From assembly GCA_917880885.1 (NCBI GenBank), contig OU862915.1:36650676-36714675 (forward strand): DNA of 64,000 nt, in the 5' to 3' direction. The translations under genes and the position numbers were made by a program. Positions 10,567-21,120 of this stretch are shown one piece after another (positions within the stretch are counted from its first letter, which is position 1; each line of letters begins with the position of its first letter). Under the pieces are notes generated by a model. That model did not search any database, had not been told where the DNA came from, and worked only from the letters and a program-made list of their open reading frames with translations. Origin of the DNA: Limnephilus marmoratus (taxonomy: Eukaryota; Arthropoda; Insecta; Trichoptera; Limnephilidae).

Positions 10567-11065
10567 ATAACAAAATTAACTAAAAATAAATACATTTCTT
10601 CAAATTTTTTAACATAGCTTAAAAGCTAATCTCTAGATAAAATAACAATCTTTCTAAATGAACTTACAATTTTGTTGTGGAAAAAAGTCGATATCTACGT
10701 CTAGAATTTGATTTAAAAATGTAATATTTCCGGTTGCGTCTGGTTATTCCTTCATAATAAATAGTTCCTGTAGTAAATTCGTTGCTTTGCTCTCCATGTT
10801 TGTATTATCAATGGGTTGAACGCTCTAGCTATTCTAAGGATTATAAACATTGCGCGAAGGTCGGTAGTGTCGTGTTCTCTACGTCTTGGGACACAATGTA
10901 CAGATTTGTCGCGGTTACATGCTGTGTTTGTGAAATCCCGCTTAATTAAAACGTGTTCGTTTGTTGTGATGTCTAAAGGGTTATAACCAGCGCGGTGAAA
11001 CCACGCGGAGAAACCACGCGGTGAAAGACACAGATCATGTTTTTCCAAATAATTATTTTCAATTT
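10567..11065. other. unassigned
   Basis: A 98-codon minus-strand frame (10752-11048) with CVPRRREHDTTDLR and AFNPLIIQTWRAKQ is vaguely LINE-like, but I cannot assign it. Confidence 0.3.
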
Positions 11066-11580
11066 TTTTTACATTAGCTCCACACAGGAGGCCATGAGGA
11101 AAATATTTCCTTCAGAGCCTACGTCATCTTAAGGGATGCTGTATGGAGGGTCTTTTTAGAGAAAGGAAAGAGAGGAAGTTCTGGGAAGGAAAAGGATATG
11201 AGGGGTAGATAGGAATCTGGGGGTCAACATGTCTAGGAGTGACGGTTCACTGCGGTGCAAGGCGATGGATCGAGAGAGACCGGCTGGAGAGGTCTAGGTT
11301 AGGTCTCCCTCAACAGCATCTCAGATGACATTGGCCCTGAGAGAAATTATTTTCCTCATATGTGGAGTTAACATAAAAAAAAAGATAACCGATCTCTCTC
11401 GATTCGGCCCGCCATGCAGTATTGGCCGCCAAGACATAGACAAATCTCACCCCATGAACCCGGGCACCCCTGCTAAGTCACCAAATGTAGCGAACCACTG
11501 GGGGTAACCTAAGGCAGGGGTGTTTGTTATCCAATAAATGGTTCCCGAGGCGGCGGTACCCACATCCGCCTCCCAAATTG
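11066..11580 (-). mobile_element. retroposon B, near full length, with nested B fragment
   Basis: The minus strand runs from GGGAGGCGGATGTGGGTACC (right edge) through TTGGATAACAAACACCCC, GGGTTCATGGGGTGAG and the CTCC-rich body to CTCCATACAG ... CTGTGTGGAGCTAATGT plus an A-tail (T-run at about 11067). A second, plus-oriented B 3' end with its own A-tail (about 11310-11386) is inserted near the middle. Length is about 430-500 bp without the insert. Confidence 0.8.
11310..11386 (+). mobile_element. nested 3' fragment of retroposon B
   Basis: ACAGCATCTCAGATGACATT ... GTGGAGTTAACAT followed by nine A, opposite in orientation to the B copy that holds it. A short 5'-truncated insertion. Confidence 0.7.
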
Positions 11581-12125
11581 AAATACATATTATATTTGCT
11601 TATCATTTTTGTTTGTTTGATTTTTTTATTTTTTTTTTTTATTTCATAAATGATTAAATGTTACATTTTTGGCCATTTTTGACTACTATACTAGGTTATT
11701 GCCCGTGTTGTGGTAGTCATACATGTAATATAATTTTATATAAACAGATAATAAAATATAAGAAGAGAAAAGAAAAAAATAACATATTTAGGGATAAATA
11801 AAACTAAAAACAGATAAAAATATAAGAATTGCAAGTTATCTAAGAAATAAAGAAAATTTAAAGAAGATTGAAATAAACATTGGTGAGCATTATTCTTCTT
11901 GAAATAAAAATAGAAATAAAATTTGGTAAGTAATCTTCTGCACGAGAGTACATGTTTGTAGTCATTTTTGATATTCGTTCTATGAAAGAAATTGGAAAGA
12001 GTGTTAGAGAAAGTAATTTTTTGTTTGATTTTTTTAAAATGCAATATTAAGTTAAAGTAATTGATTAATTAAATTTGTAATATTTTTTTAATTAATATTA
12101 ATGTTATTTGTTTTTTATTGTAATA
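11581..12125. other. very AT-rich, low-complexity stretch
   Basis: Long A/T runs. The 102-codon minus frame (11736-12044) is a low-complexity Phe/Tyr/Leu/Lys frame and not a gene. It may include the 3' UTR of the LINE to the right. Confidence 0.45.
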
Positions 12126-12917
12126 TTAAGCTCTCATGTGTTGTTTGAAGAAATCTTTTCCCTTTTCAAATATCCAATGATTGATATGGGATTTAAAGAG
12201 AGATTTAGAATTATGTGACTTTATATCGACACTCAAAGCATTATACATTTTAGGAGCGATATACCAGAATTGTCGTTGAGCGAAAGAAGTTTGAGTTTTA
12301 GGGACCACGCAACCCAGGTTTGCTAAGAAGCGTGTGTGTGCTTGATGTTGTGGGGCCACCAGTAGATTATTTTGGCATATATCACATATGCTTATCTTAG
12401 TAAATAGCTGTCGAATATCTAAGACTCTGATTTTTGCAAAGAGTTCATTTGACGGGTGGGTAGGTTGACATTTAAATATAATTCTCAGAATTAGTTTTTG
12501 AACTAAAATAATTGGTCTAATAATGGATTCAGCACAACCACCCCATCCCACTATACCGTAGGTTGCTATGGATTGGAAAAGTGCAAAGTATATGCTTCTT
12601 AGAGTTTGTAAATCTAAGATAGACCTAAGGGAGCAGAAAATATGGCAGAGTTTACGAAGTTTTTGTACTGTGTTATCGATGTGAGCTTCCCAACGTAGTT
12701 GGTTGCCTATGATTATTCCCAAATATTTAACTACTTTTGATGATTTGAGGGTCGAACACGTACTATTAGTAATATTAGATGTGGTTTCTGGATTTTCTAA
12801 ATTGAGTTGACACGAGTGGATGATTGGTTTAGGACAGTTGTTGGGTATATTGTATTTGCGTATGATGATTGAATTGAGTGGAATCTTGGAAGTGGATATT
12901 AACCCACTTCCCAACAT
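12126..12917 (-). CDS. LINE (family F) reverse-transcriptase C-terminal ORF, 263 aa
   Basis: The longest intact frame in the window, encoding the region after the catalytic palm of a non-LTR RT. Around residues 66-80 is KYLGIIIGNQLRWEAHI, then a coiled Leu/Lys segment, IYFALFQSIATYGIVGWGG near 110-130, QKLILRIIF, VLDIRQLFTKISICDIC, and near the end RQFWYIAPKMYNALS. In this LINE group these follow the polymerase domain and close ORF2. The YADD catalytic box, endonuclease and ORF1 are absent, and a stop lies just upstream, so it is a 5'-truncated insertion that happens to be uninterrupted. Related decayed copies are at 0.55, 36.2 and 42.5 kb. Confidence 0.85.
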   Translation of the reverse strand: MLGSGLISTSKIPLNSIIIRKYNIPNNCPKPIIHSCQLNLENPETTSNITNSTCSTLKSSKVVKYLGIIIGNQLRWEAHIDNTVQKLRKLCHIFCSLRSILDLQTLRSIYFALFQSIATYGIVGWGGCAESIIRPIILVQKLILRIIFKCQPTHPSNELFAKIRVLDIRQLFTKISICDICQNNLLVAPQHQAHTRFLANLGCVVPKTQTSFAQRQFWYIAPKMYNALSVDIKSHNSKSLFKSHINHWIFEKGKDFFKQHMRA

Positions 12918-13084
12918 CCGATCAAGCTAAAACTTGGCAGATAGACACGACGTCAAAGTTTAAAAAAAGTATTTAAAAAAAAAACATCAAAAATCGAATT
13001 GCACCACTGAACTCAAAAGGATGGTGAAATAATTAACTAGCAGTTAAAAACCCGCTCCACATGGCGGCTTTTGATTCGGCTTCG

Positions 13085-13420
13085 CCCAGTTTAAGTGTTG
13101 GAGACAATTTTATAAATCCGATAGAATCTGGTTCCAAAAATAGCCGGTTCCTCGGAAAAATAATCTCAGGCGATCCAGTGACAGATAGTCACCTGGACAA
13201 TGTAACCGCGATAGGCAATGACGTCAAATATCATGTATAGACCAGTTACAATAATAATCATATTATCATCAACCTCACCCTACGCGGAGAGATTCACGAA
13301 ATTACAAATCCAATATTACTTACGCCTGCCAGTCGACGTTCCTCACGCTAGTTGTTAACATAAGTGGCGCCATTTGGCACAAACTTCAAGGCGAAGTTGG
13401 GTTCCTAAATTTCAACCGAT
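13085..13420. repeat. dispersed repeat H, copy 1
   Basis: Shares many blocks with 32290-32700: TTTTATAAATCCGA.AG, AATAATCTCAGGCGATCCAG, AGTCACCTGGACAA, GGAGAGATTCACGAAA, and CTTACGCCTGCCAG.CGAC. No ORF. In the second copy a CR1/L2 3' UTR follows directly, so H may be part of that element or a neighbour it inserted beside. Confidence 0.65.
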
Positions 13421-13910
13421 GAATCAATATTTTTTTGTATTAAGTCTAAGCATACAGCAGCATACGTTAGCGGGCATTGATTTTATGCATATAATCATAT
13501 GTTAACATTAATATTCCTATGAGTATGTTCCTGTGTTATCTATCTGTGCATTTTATACCTTTTCTTTGAAGTCACTTGTCTATATCAATTTTCTGTATTG
13601 TGTATTAACACTTTATTTTCCGTCGTTTCTCCGCCCTTCTTACAACGAGCTTTGCTCCCAGAAAAAACTTTATGTCTTGTATGTGTTATTTTTATCACAT
13701 TAAGATTAATAAAGCAATTTTATTTTTTTAAATCTCATAGTCGCTGCGCACCCGGGCATAGATTCTGAAAGTTTGTACGCTTGCACGACTTATCGCAGAT
13801 TAAGCGAAAGAAATGAAAGTCCCAGAGTCGCTGAATTCATAACGTAAGTATGGGATTCATTTTGGACTCGCTTTCCGGCAGTATTAATACGGACGGGTGG
13901 AATTCACAGT
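13421..13910. other. unassigned AT-rich stretch
   Basis: Nothing recognisable; the base composition rises toward the GC-rich block on the right. Confidence 0.4.
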
Positions 13911-14665
13911 TCAGTTAGCGTGAATCGAGCCGGGCACTGAAGTAGGAGGCAATGTCAGCATGGCATTTAAGTAGGTAGTCACCCAGGCATCCTCCTGCAG
14001 CAGTCGTGCTATAGCTCGGGCCTCGAGCTGAAGCTGCCGGGACGTATCGGGGGCAACAGCAGGGAGCGTCAAGGGAGCTAATGTAGGGCACGCGACCTGG
14101 CTACCAACCAGCGTCGCAGTGGCCGGGGTTGGATCCGTGACCTGGTTAGCAACCAGCGTCACGGGAGCTGGGGTCGAGCAAGTGACCTGGTTAGCAACCA
14201 GCATCACGGGAGCCAGGATTGGATCCGCGACCTGGCTAGCAGCCAGCGTCACGGGATTCGGGGTCGAGCAAGTGACCTGACTAGCAGCCAGCGTCACCAG
14301 TGGTCATTAGTCATTGGCCAGCTTCACAGAGGCCGGGGGTCCGAGGGGCGCGGCTGCGGCCGCCCCGGTTGGGTAATCCAGGCATCGAGTCTCAGACATC
14401 TTGTAGGGGCTCCATGGAAGGATCCGGCTCGAAGGTCCACTTATTTACCACACAGGGTGGGGCACAGAAGACTGTAGAAATCAGAGCGGACATTAAGATG
14501 TCGGGAGAGGGTCTCAGGGTTGTCCGCTTGGAGAGCTGGTCTGAAGTATTCCAATGGCTCGTAGTTCCTTCTAACTAGCCGGGTCTGGTCCGTAGAGTGT
14601 CCGAGGTCCAGGGGTAAGGCGGTGGTCAGAAGAGAAAAGAGGCGAATGGAAGCAGATCAGGGTAC
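13911..14665 (-). other. GC-rich block with a 45-bp coding minisatellite
   Basis: At 14087-14295 about five copies of a 45-bp unit run in tandem. On the minus strand they encode 15-residue repeats of the form TLVANQVTCSTPAPV within a 128-codon frame (13911-14297) ending RQLQLEARAIARLLQEDAW and a Ser/Pro-rich tail. The block differs sharply in base composition from its surroundings. I do not recognise the protein. It could be part of a retroelement gag-like gene, a host exon, or a fortuitous frame. Confidence 0.5.
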
Positions 14666-14894
14666 CTAGCATGGTCGATCGATATAGGTTTTATCGAAAA
14701 TGTCGGTAACTTGTCATCGTTCCCGAGCATGACTGCAGGCCGCTAACGAACAAATAACAGTTAACGTCAAATATAGTAGGAACCCTTAGTCGTTGTGACC
14801 TGTTGTTTGTTCGTTTGCGGCCTACAGTCGTGCTCGGGAGCGATGACAAGTTACCGACATTTTCGATAAAATCTATATCGATCCACCATGCTAG
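14666..14894. mobile_element. 229-bp foldback MITE, copy 1
   Basis: Almost the whole element is an inverted repeat starting CTAGCATGGTCGATCGATAT and ending in the complement, with arms of about 95 bp and a short unpaired centre. A second copy of exactly the same length is at 36880-37108. Flanks here (GGGTAC / ATACCC) are inverted rather than direct, so no clear target duplication. Non-coding, hence non-autonomous. Confidence 0.85.
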
Positions 14895-14962
14895 ATACCC
14901 AGAGCGAGGTCGGAGCGGGAAGGCGGTGAGAGATGTTGACGCGACGGGCTGTGCTGGTTAAC

Positions 14963-15640
14963 TTACTTGGTTCTTGGACTTGGACTTGGACTTGGATATT
15001 CTTTATTGATAGAGTTCCTAAACAATGAGTTTACTGACTCTAGCATATTTACAATGGATTTTTTATGAAACTTTGCGTGGAGGGATTTTTATTTTTGGTT
15101 GTGAGAAATGAAACTTAAACTATACTGCGACTTGATGCAGGAATTTTTTTTTTGTTATTATTATTATTATTTTAAATATGTACTTGATTGCCTACTCCTT
15201 GCGGAGGATTACTTAAGGTCTTTTGTGTTTGGTAATTTCATTCTCGCTATATTGGGCGAGAGAGTTAATTGTCGGATTTTCATGTCCGGCTAGCCCAGCG
15301 TAGAATTTTTCCGATTGGGAAACAATTAAATCCTTTATCAGAGGAATGATTGTGGCTTTATGTAGAGTGTTAACCCTGATCCACTTCGGCGCATTCAACG
15401 CTAATCGAATGGCTTTGTTTTGCAGGGTTTGTAATTTATTTAATTGAGTGTCAGCTGCATGACCCCAAACGGGAGCAGCGTATGTAAAGCCTGTCCTGAT
15501 GGTCGTCTTGTAGATTAGTAGTTTGTTGTCTGCTGATAATTTACTATTTCTACCTAGCATAGGGTAGAGTGCTGACATTGACTTATTAGCTAATTTCACT
15601 TTTTCATTGATGTGTTTAATTACTTGGTTCCGGAGGTCTC
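14963..15640 (-). pseudogene. Jockey-like LINE 3' end (RT C-terminus)
   Basis: The minus strand encodes ANKSMSALYPMLGRNSKLSA, NKLLIYKTTIRTGFTYAAPV (ending WGHA), LQNKAIRLALNAPKW and YAGLAGHENPTINSL, the classic post-palm region of Jockey-clade LINEs (the YAAPVWG and H.NP motifs). The frame is open at 15213-15599 and continues upstream to about 15640. The 3' end, near AATAAAGAATATCCAAG, is a CCAAGT tandem repeat (14973-14995 on the plus strand), a plausible LINE tail. Catalytic residues are missing through 5' truncation. Confidence 0.85.
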
Positions 15641-15986
15641 GCCCTACGTATACGCTGGGTCGACACCCCGGCGCATAATTAGGGCGAAAGCCATCGGGCC
15701 GCTCAAAACCCTATCTGTCCGCTCGCCCATCCCCACTCCGATATATTTATTTAGCATAACAATTATACAAGTACATTTTAACATTTTAAATAAGAAGCTC
15801 ATTCGTCCGCGGTTTGGACATTCTCTCCAAATACGTCCGACACATTCACGGTGATTTTTGTAAGAGTTCACCGCCAGTGGTAGTCATTAAAAAAATATAC
15901 CTAGTATACTTGTAGGTAATAATCGTGCAAGAATAATAAATTCTCTTCATCAAACTTTTATTATAAATACTGATTTAAATTCACAC
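15641..15986. other. unassigned, locally GC-richer at left
   Basis: Possibly further 5' LINE sequence (15641-15730), but I could not match it to RT motifs. The rest is AT-rich. Confidence 0.3.
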
Positions 15987-16022
15987 CTCCATAACGTTTG
16001 ATAATTATCAAACGTTATGGAG
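15987..16022. repeat. 36-bp perfect palindrome
   Basis: CTCCATAACGTTTGATAA is followed immediately by its exact complement, with no spacer. It lies 25 bp left of the mariner TIR. It could be a miniature foldback, two abutting transposon ends, or a cruciform-forming site. Confidence 0.85.
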
Positions 16023-16047
16023 ATGTCAATTATAATTAACTAAAATA

Positions 16048-17005
16048 CAGGGTATCCCAAAAGAAAGTTTATACTTGTTTTGCTTTCTGTGTGAACGCAA
16101 CTTTTCGAGGAGCGCGGGGGGAATGTCAATCAGTAGTCTGGTTCTTGGGAATTTAGTCACTATGAAGCATTTCTCGGGAGCGACAGCGCGTTGTGCGTGC
16201 GTGAATTTTACAAAAATGGTGATTCGGCAACTGTAGCGCGTAGAAGATTCTGCAATATTTGAGGTTTTCGACAATTCAATGATGCGTCAAGCATTCTTCA
16301 CATTCAAAAATGCGTCAAAAAGTTTGAAGAGATCGGTACAACGCTGGCAAAACCAAAATCAGGGCAACCAAGGTCATCGACGACGGTAGAAAAAGTAGAG
16401 AGTGTGTGTCAGTCTTTTTGTGACGACTCAAACTTTTCGATTCGGAAGCGCGAAGTGGAAGTGTAAGTGCTTTAAATGTGCATAGATCATCGTTACACAG
16501 CATTTTGCACAAATACCTAATGCTGCACCCCTACAAACTTACTGGCTATAACCAAAGAAAATAGTTCCAGCAAGACGGAGCAACATTACATATGTCCAAT
16601 ACGTCTCTGCCATGAGTTCGTGAAATTTTCCCTGGAAAATTGATCTCCTGGAGAGGTGACATAAATTGGCCTCCTCGTGGTCCTGACTTAATTCATATGG
16701 ACTTTTTCCGGTGGGGTTATCTCAAATCTAAAGTGTACGCAAAAAATCCGACTTCCTTGATGCAATTAAAAGAAAATATCCATCACGAAATGGCGGCCAT
16801 CACGAAGCCTACCTGCCGACCCGTCATGAGAAATTTTACTCTTCGATTAAATGCCTGCCGCGAACGCGAGGGTTTACATTTGGATGACATTATTTTTAAG
16901 AAATAAATTCCCAAATTTTAGTATTTAACAAACATTTTTTCGATAGAACCCTTACTTTTTTAAAAATCGATCCACTAAATATAAAATTTCTTTTGGGACA
17001 CCCTG
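16048..17005 (+). mobile_element. mariner-type (IS630/Tc1/mariner) transposon, internally deleted
   Basis: Bounded by TIRs CAGGGTATCCCAAAAGAAA (left) and the complement of CAGGGTGTCCCAAAAGAAAT (right), each next to a TA target duplication. Translated fragments in order are FYKNGDSATVARRRFC and KKFEEIGTTLAKPKSGQPRS (helix-turn-helix DNA-binding part), then after a deletion FQQDGAT (second catalytic Asp), then WPPRGPDLIHMDFFRWGYLK (third catalytic Asp). The region with the first Asp is lost and frameshifts and stops are present, so the transposase is dead. At 958 bp it is shorter than usual full-length mariners of about 1.3 kb. Confidence 0.9.
16640..16906 (+). pseudogene. mariner transposase C-terminal fragment
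   Basis: An 88-codon open piece of the transposase above. It carries WPPRGPD, where Asp is the third acidic catalytic residue, followed by DFFRWGYLKSKVY and the usual C-terminal ending GLHLDDIIFKK. About 36 residues separate the Asp of QDGAT from that of PPRGPD. The subfamily is not settled. Confidence 0.85.
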
Positions 17006-17744
17006 TATATAAAAAAAACCTTTTTTATCATTTCTCTTCTCTTCCAAAATGCTCTCAATCGAGTAAACATCGACATTTCATTTTATAAATGGGCGCCACT
17101 AGTCTGGGTGATACGAAATTGATTATAAAATTTTATGTACCTGAAAACACGCTTTCCTAGCTATCGTAATGAACATTGCAATGTTATAAACAAGGTTGAC
17201 GCACATCTAATAAATATCTTTCATTGATTTGGCACTCTCTGAGCCAAAAACCCACTGAACGGAAATTTTCAAAAAGCTAATCTGCATGATAACTATTGGG
17301 ATACAAATAATTGCGATACGAATAGCGAGTAATTGAGTCGACGGCAATCGGGAACAGAATGCTTCACTTTTTAGCTTGATCGCTGATGATAAAAGGACAG
17401 TATCTACTATTGGTGTACAAGCTGCAACATAACCATATCTGCAATTCACAAGAGTTTTTGACTCCTGAGTCCCAGATAGATTTTCTGGTATGTCTACATA
17501 CCCTAAGTGTGGTAAATTTTCCCTTACTTCCAGTGAAATTGAAAAAACATTGATAAAGTATATCGATATTCGTTTTCGAACGGAAAACAGTTTCATTTTC
17601 TCAGTTTTCATTTAAACTTAGGAAAAGCACTCGCGTAATCCTATTTTTTACTATGATCCTAAGTACGTGGTGAATGGGAAATTCATTGAATTATGCTACT
17701 TGATTGGAAGAATCCTGTAACATTCTTCTAACCCTTCAATTATT
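17006..17744. other. unassigned; contains an unrecognised 134-codon frame
   Basis: The minus frame at 17207-17611 (ENLPHLGYVDIPENLSGTQE ... LLAIRIAIICIPIVIMQIS) ends with one possible membrane segment. I do not recognise it and there is no start context or neighbour to support it. Confidence 0.3.
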
Positions 17745-17840
17745 CCTATGACCCAGATAGGTTCTCAATTGGAGATGCCATTGTCGCACTGGCTCCAGAC
17801 GGGAGCATTTGGGAATGTTGCGTGGAATTCAATAAAAAAA
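17745..17840 (+). repeat. SINE A 3'-end fragment
   Basis: CTCAATTGGAGATGCCATTG, CACTGGCTCCAGACGGGAGC, then TGGAATTCAATAAAAAAAA. This is the last about 90 bp of the family. Confidence 0.75.
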
Positions 17841-18840
17841 ATTTAAATAATTTCTATCCCGCAATCTCGCAGGATATGAAGAAGTTGCGGGATTTACAAA
17901 CGCTATTTGGTATATTTTTTTGATGATTTAAAAAAAGGTAAGGAAATTAAGCTGTCGTCAGGCACACTGACACACCCAAAGCACATTTATTTTGGTATAT
18001 CTCTTCAGTATGAAACCGCAAGTTTAAAATCTTGTCACATCCGATATATTTTCAAGTGACGAGGGTACAATCTAAAGGCTGAAAGGGGTTCAATAGCTAT
18101 TTCGGCTGACGTCAAAACCACTATGTCTGTTTTATGATACGTTATGGTTTCTACCAAGACGCCATCACAGCCCATAGACACGGTGTGTCGGTTAATAAAG
18201 CCGATTAATTTACCGTTAACCTTCGGAGTTCATTGGCAAGATATTGTGTACGAGGTTGGTTGATTAATGGGACGAAAATAAAAAGCAACACTATGAAATA
18301 TTATATCTGCGAACTCCAATCAATATATAACTAGTCTAAAGATTGCATTGCATCTTCTCTTTTCGGATTAAATGAGTTTATTAAACTTGACTCTTCTAAG
18401 CAGAACCAAATCAATACAGAATACCTATATTATATTTTGCATCTCTAACTTACGCAATTCCAAATATATTATAAACGGATAAAACAATTGTTATTTTCAT
18501 ATTTCTCTATATATCAATTTTGGAGATACAACTTTGCAGCCGTTGATATTTATTATTTTGATATATATTCCTACCATGTGTTTTTTTCTTTGTACAAGAT
18601 GTCCGGAAAACCGTGGTATAAGCAGAAAACTTGTGAAACTACGTCACATGTAGATTATACAAATAAAAAATCGCTTTCTCTTGGACATCTCTTAGTTTTA
18701 GAGAGAACTCAAAAAACCTTCTTTTTTTCGATTGGAGCATTTCTTTTTTTTCTTTTTGTCGCAAAATTAAGGGTTAAAATGTTTTGAAGCCCATATTTTT
18801 CAAATTCCGAACATCAGACTCGATTTACTCGAAAACAAAA
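17841..18840. other. AT-rich stretch, no gene seen
   Basis: A 99-codon Phe/Tyr-rich frame at 18488-18787 looks like low-complexity noise. Confidence 0.4.
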
Positions 18841-19825
18841 ACTACTCCAAGTGTGACGTACCTGTTATAGGTATTCAACGTATGCTTGTATTAAGAGATT
18901 CCGACACCATGCATTGACAATATTATTTGTCGTTTCATTACCTTTTGTGAACTGTTTGTTTGATTTACTTGTAAGAATTCCGTACATACAGAAAATAAAC
19001 TTATTATTTGGCGGTTTACGACCGAAAAATGTTTTTGCGCTTATTCTTCTTTCGTATGGTGGGGGGTCAGAGGGGGACATCTAGGTCTGCGAGCCAGTCT
19101 AGGGCCTCAGGCGTTGCCCTGTGGACCTCATCAATCCCGCCGGGGAATGAATGGAGCGGGCATTCGTTGACCACATGTTCGGTGGTCTGCACCGCACCGC
19201 ATTCACACGTCGCCGACTCTTTAAGGCCCCATTTATGCATCATGTGAGCACAACGGCTATGGGAGCACCTTATCCTATTGATGGCAGTCCAGAGTTTGCG
19301 AGGCAATGAGAACCCAGGCTGTCTCTCAGTGGGGTCTTGCACGAGGTGGGCGTTTTTGACGTTGGCTGATTGCCACTCAAGCTTCCACCTATCTTCTGGG
19401 GTGAGAGGTGTTCGAAGGAGTCTTTCTCCTTCCGTCCAGAAGGGTTATCGAGACTTTAAGCGGCATGCCGGGTGAGAAACGACATCATCGTGCAAGGGTA
19501 TTTCGCTTTTTTGCAGCGCCTTCTTGTATTCCCTCAGTGTTGCAATATCTCGCCTGATATTTGGCGGGGTTATATTTGCAAGTGCGGGGAGCCAAGGAAG
19601 AGGAGTCGATTTTAAGGTTCCGCTGATGGTTCGCATTGTGGCATTAAGCTGAACGTCGACCATGGAAGTGTGGGCGCTTCTGGCCCATACTGGAGCACAG
19701 TATTCAGCTGCTGAGAAAACCAGGGCAATGGATGCCGTTCTGAGCGTGTTGGCGTCGTATCCCCAGCTAGTACCAGCCAGCTTATTGACTAAGTTTGGCG
19801 CATATTTAATCATATTTTCAAAGAC
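18841..19825 (-). pseudogene. LINE fragment with C-terminal zinc knuckle
   Basis: Two minus-strand open pieces, 19445-19813 and 19067-19342, join through a frameshift. The first has YCAPVWARSAHTSMVDVQLN, the RT thumb region. The second has FSLPRKLWTAINRIRCSHSR, then KWGLKESATCECGAVQTTEH with VVNECP (a CxC...H...C zinc-binding motif) and WLADLDVPL at the C-terminus. This arrangement is known from several LINE groups. The 5' part is missing. The region left of 19067 is presumably 3' UTR. Confidence 0.85.
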
Positions 19826-20039
19826 AGCGATAAAAATAGATAACTTCTCAAAAAAAAATCAACACTAAAACCTACATAAAAGGAAGAGATAACAGACTTG
19901 ATAAATTAAACGCATTTTAATTAAAGAACGTGATTAACAATTTTATTAAAAATTCTTAATATTTTTTCAGACAGCCTTCATACCTATAGAACGCTTTTAT
20001 TATAACCGTGAAAATTCACGGTTACTAGTGTCTTGTGTA
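19826..20039. other. AT-rich spacer
   Basis: Nothing recognised. Confidence 0.4.
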
Positions 20040-20510
20040 GATCCCATTAGCGCTATAATGCTGCATCTCTTTCAAAAGATGAGATACGCAATGTACGTAG
20101 GTCTGTTTCCTCCAAAGGAAAAAAAGTGATCATTTTCTTGCATCTCTCTTACGCACCGTACCGTGACGTCTGCGTAGACCCCTATAATACTACTAGCCTT
20201 GACGAAAATTTTGAAAGTATGGAATATAGTTACAAGGATAATATTAAAGTGTGAGTAAATTCCTAAAATTAAAAAAAACCATCAAATGACAATGCGCTGA
20301 TTTTATTTTGTTTTATTCTTAAAAATGTAATGCTACAGTTCTTTCTTACACCAGTCAAAAATGAGACAAACTTTAAACGTACGTCTGCACCCCCCAAATG
20401 AAACATACAATCTCTATCAAACATCTCCCTCACACGTATAAAGAAAGTGAAACGCAAGGAAAAAGTAGTACTTTGGAGGAAACAGTCTTTGTGTCTCATA
20501 TTTTGTCTCA
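20040..20510. repeat. possible decayed inverted-repeat element
   Basis: GTCTGTTTCCTCCAAAGGA (about 20099-20118) is answered by the complement of CTTTGGAGGAAACAGTC (about 20471-20487), and both are near GAGATAC/GAGACA words. The arms are short and diverged, and no target duplication was found. Confidence 0.35.
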
Positions 20511-20949
20511 CCATTATTTAATACGTAACAAAGAGCTGCAGCATTGTAGCTATAAAAGTATATTTATTACCATTTTTACCGTCACTTACAAAAGCGCTCA
20601 TTTAAATATTACAATAATTTTTAAAAATATTATTCCCAAAATTTTCCAATCAAGTTGATAATAAGAAGTGATAAAGTTTTAGATAATATTAATAATTAGT
20701 TTTAAATGTTAGAAGCTAAGTGGTCAATAAAGACAATAAAAATAAAATCGAACTCGAAGACGATTCCGAAGATAATAATCATAGATTTTACTCACTCTGA
20801 GTTCTTCACTTAAAAGCTGACGTTTTTACAACATCTGTTTTCCTGGTCATTCCAACAGCCACTCTTGTGAAATAGAATAGGAATACCAACCTGCAAAAAG
20901 AAAATGAAATTAGTTAGAGCGGAATAAATCCATTAGTTTATACAGTATA
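20511..20949. other. AT-rich stretch, no gene seen
   Basis: Nothing recognised. Confidence 0.4.
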
Positions 20950-21115
20950 AAAGTCTCTAAAGGAACAACATCCCGAAGTCAGTGGGACGATGGTAGCCCC
21001 AATGATGTTATGACGCGAGGCTGAAGATAGTGGGGAGGGGAAGGAGATGAGGAAGAGGAAATTTTGGGAGTACATATCTGGCTTTACGGTCACCAAAGAT
21101 GGCTAAGGCTCTGCA
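20950..21115 (-). repeat. SINE A, 5'-truncated, minus strand
   Basis: On the minus strand, GCCTTAGCCATCTTTGGTGA, the pyrimidine tract CTCCTTCCCCTCCCCAC, TTCAGCCTC, and ATTGGGGCTACCATCGTCCC in family order. Confidence 0.7.
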
Positions 21116-21120
21116 ACATT

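Noticed and set aside
11736..12044. 102-codon minus-strand ORF
   Set aside because: Low-complexity Phe/Tyr/Leu/Lys translation of an AT-rich tract.
13911..14297. Antifreeze- or mucin-like repeat protein
   Set aside because: The 15-residue repeat simply reflects a 45-bp minisatellite; no signal peptide or known family signature.
15612..15871. Opposed ORFs of 75-80 codons
   Set aside because: Could be LINE 5' sequence or noise; no RT motif could be read.
17207..17611. 134-codon minus-strand ORF
   Set aside because: No recognisable family, no start context, no neighbour supporting it; left as an open frame only.
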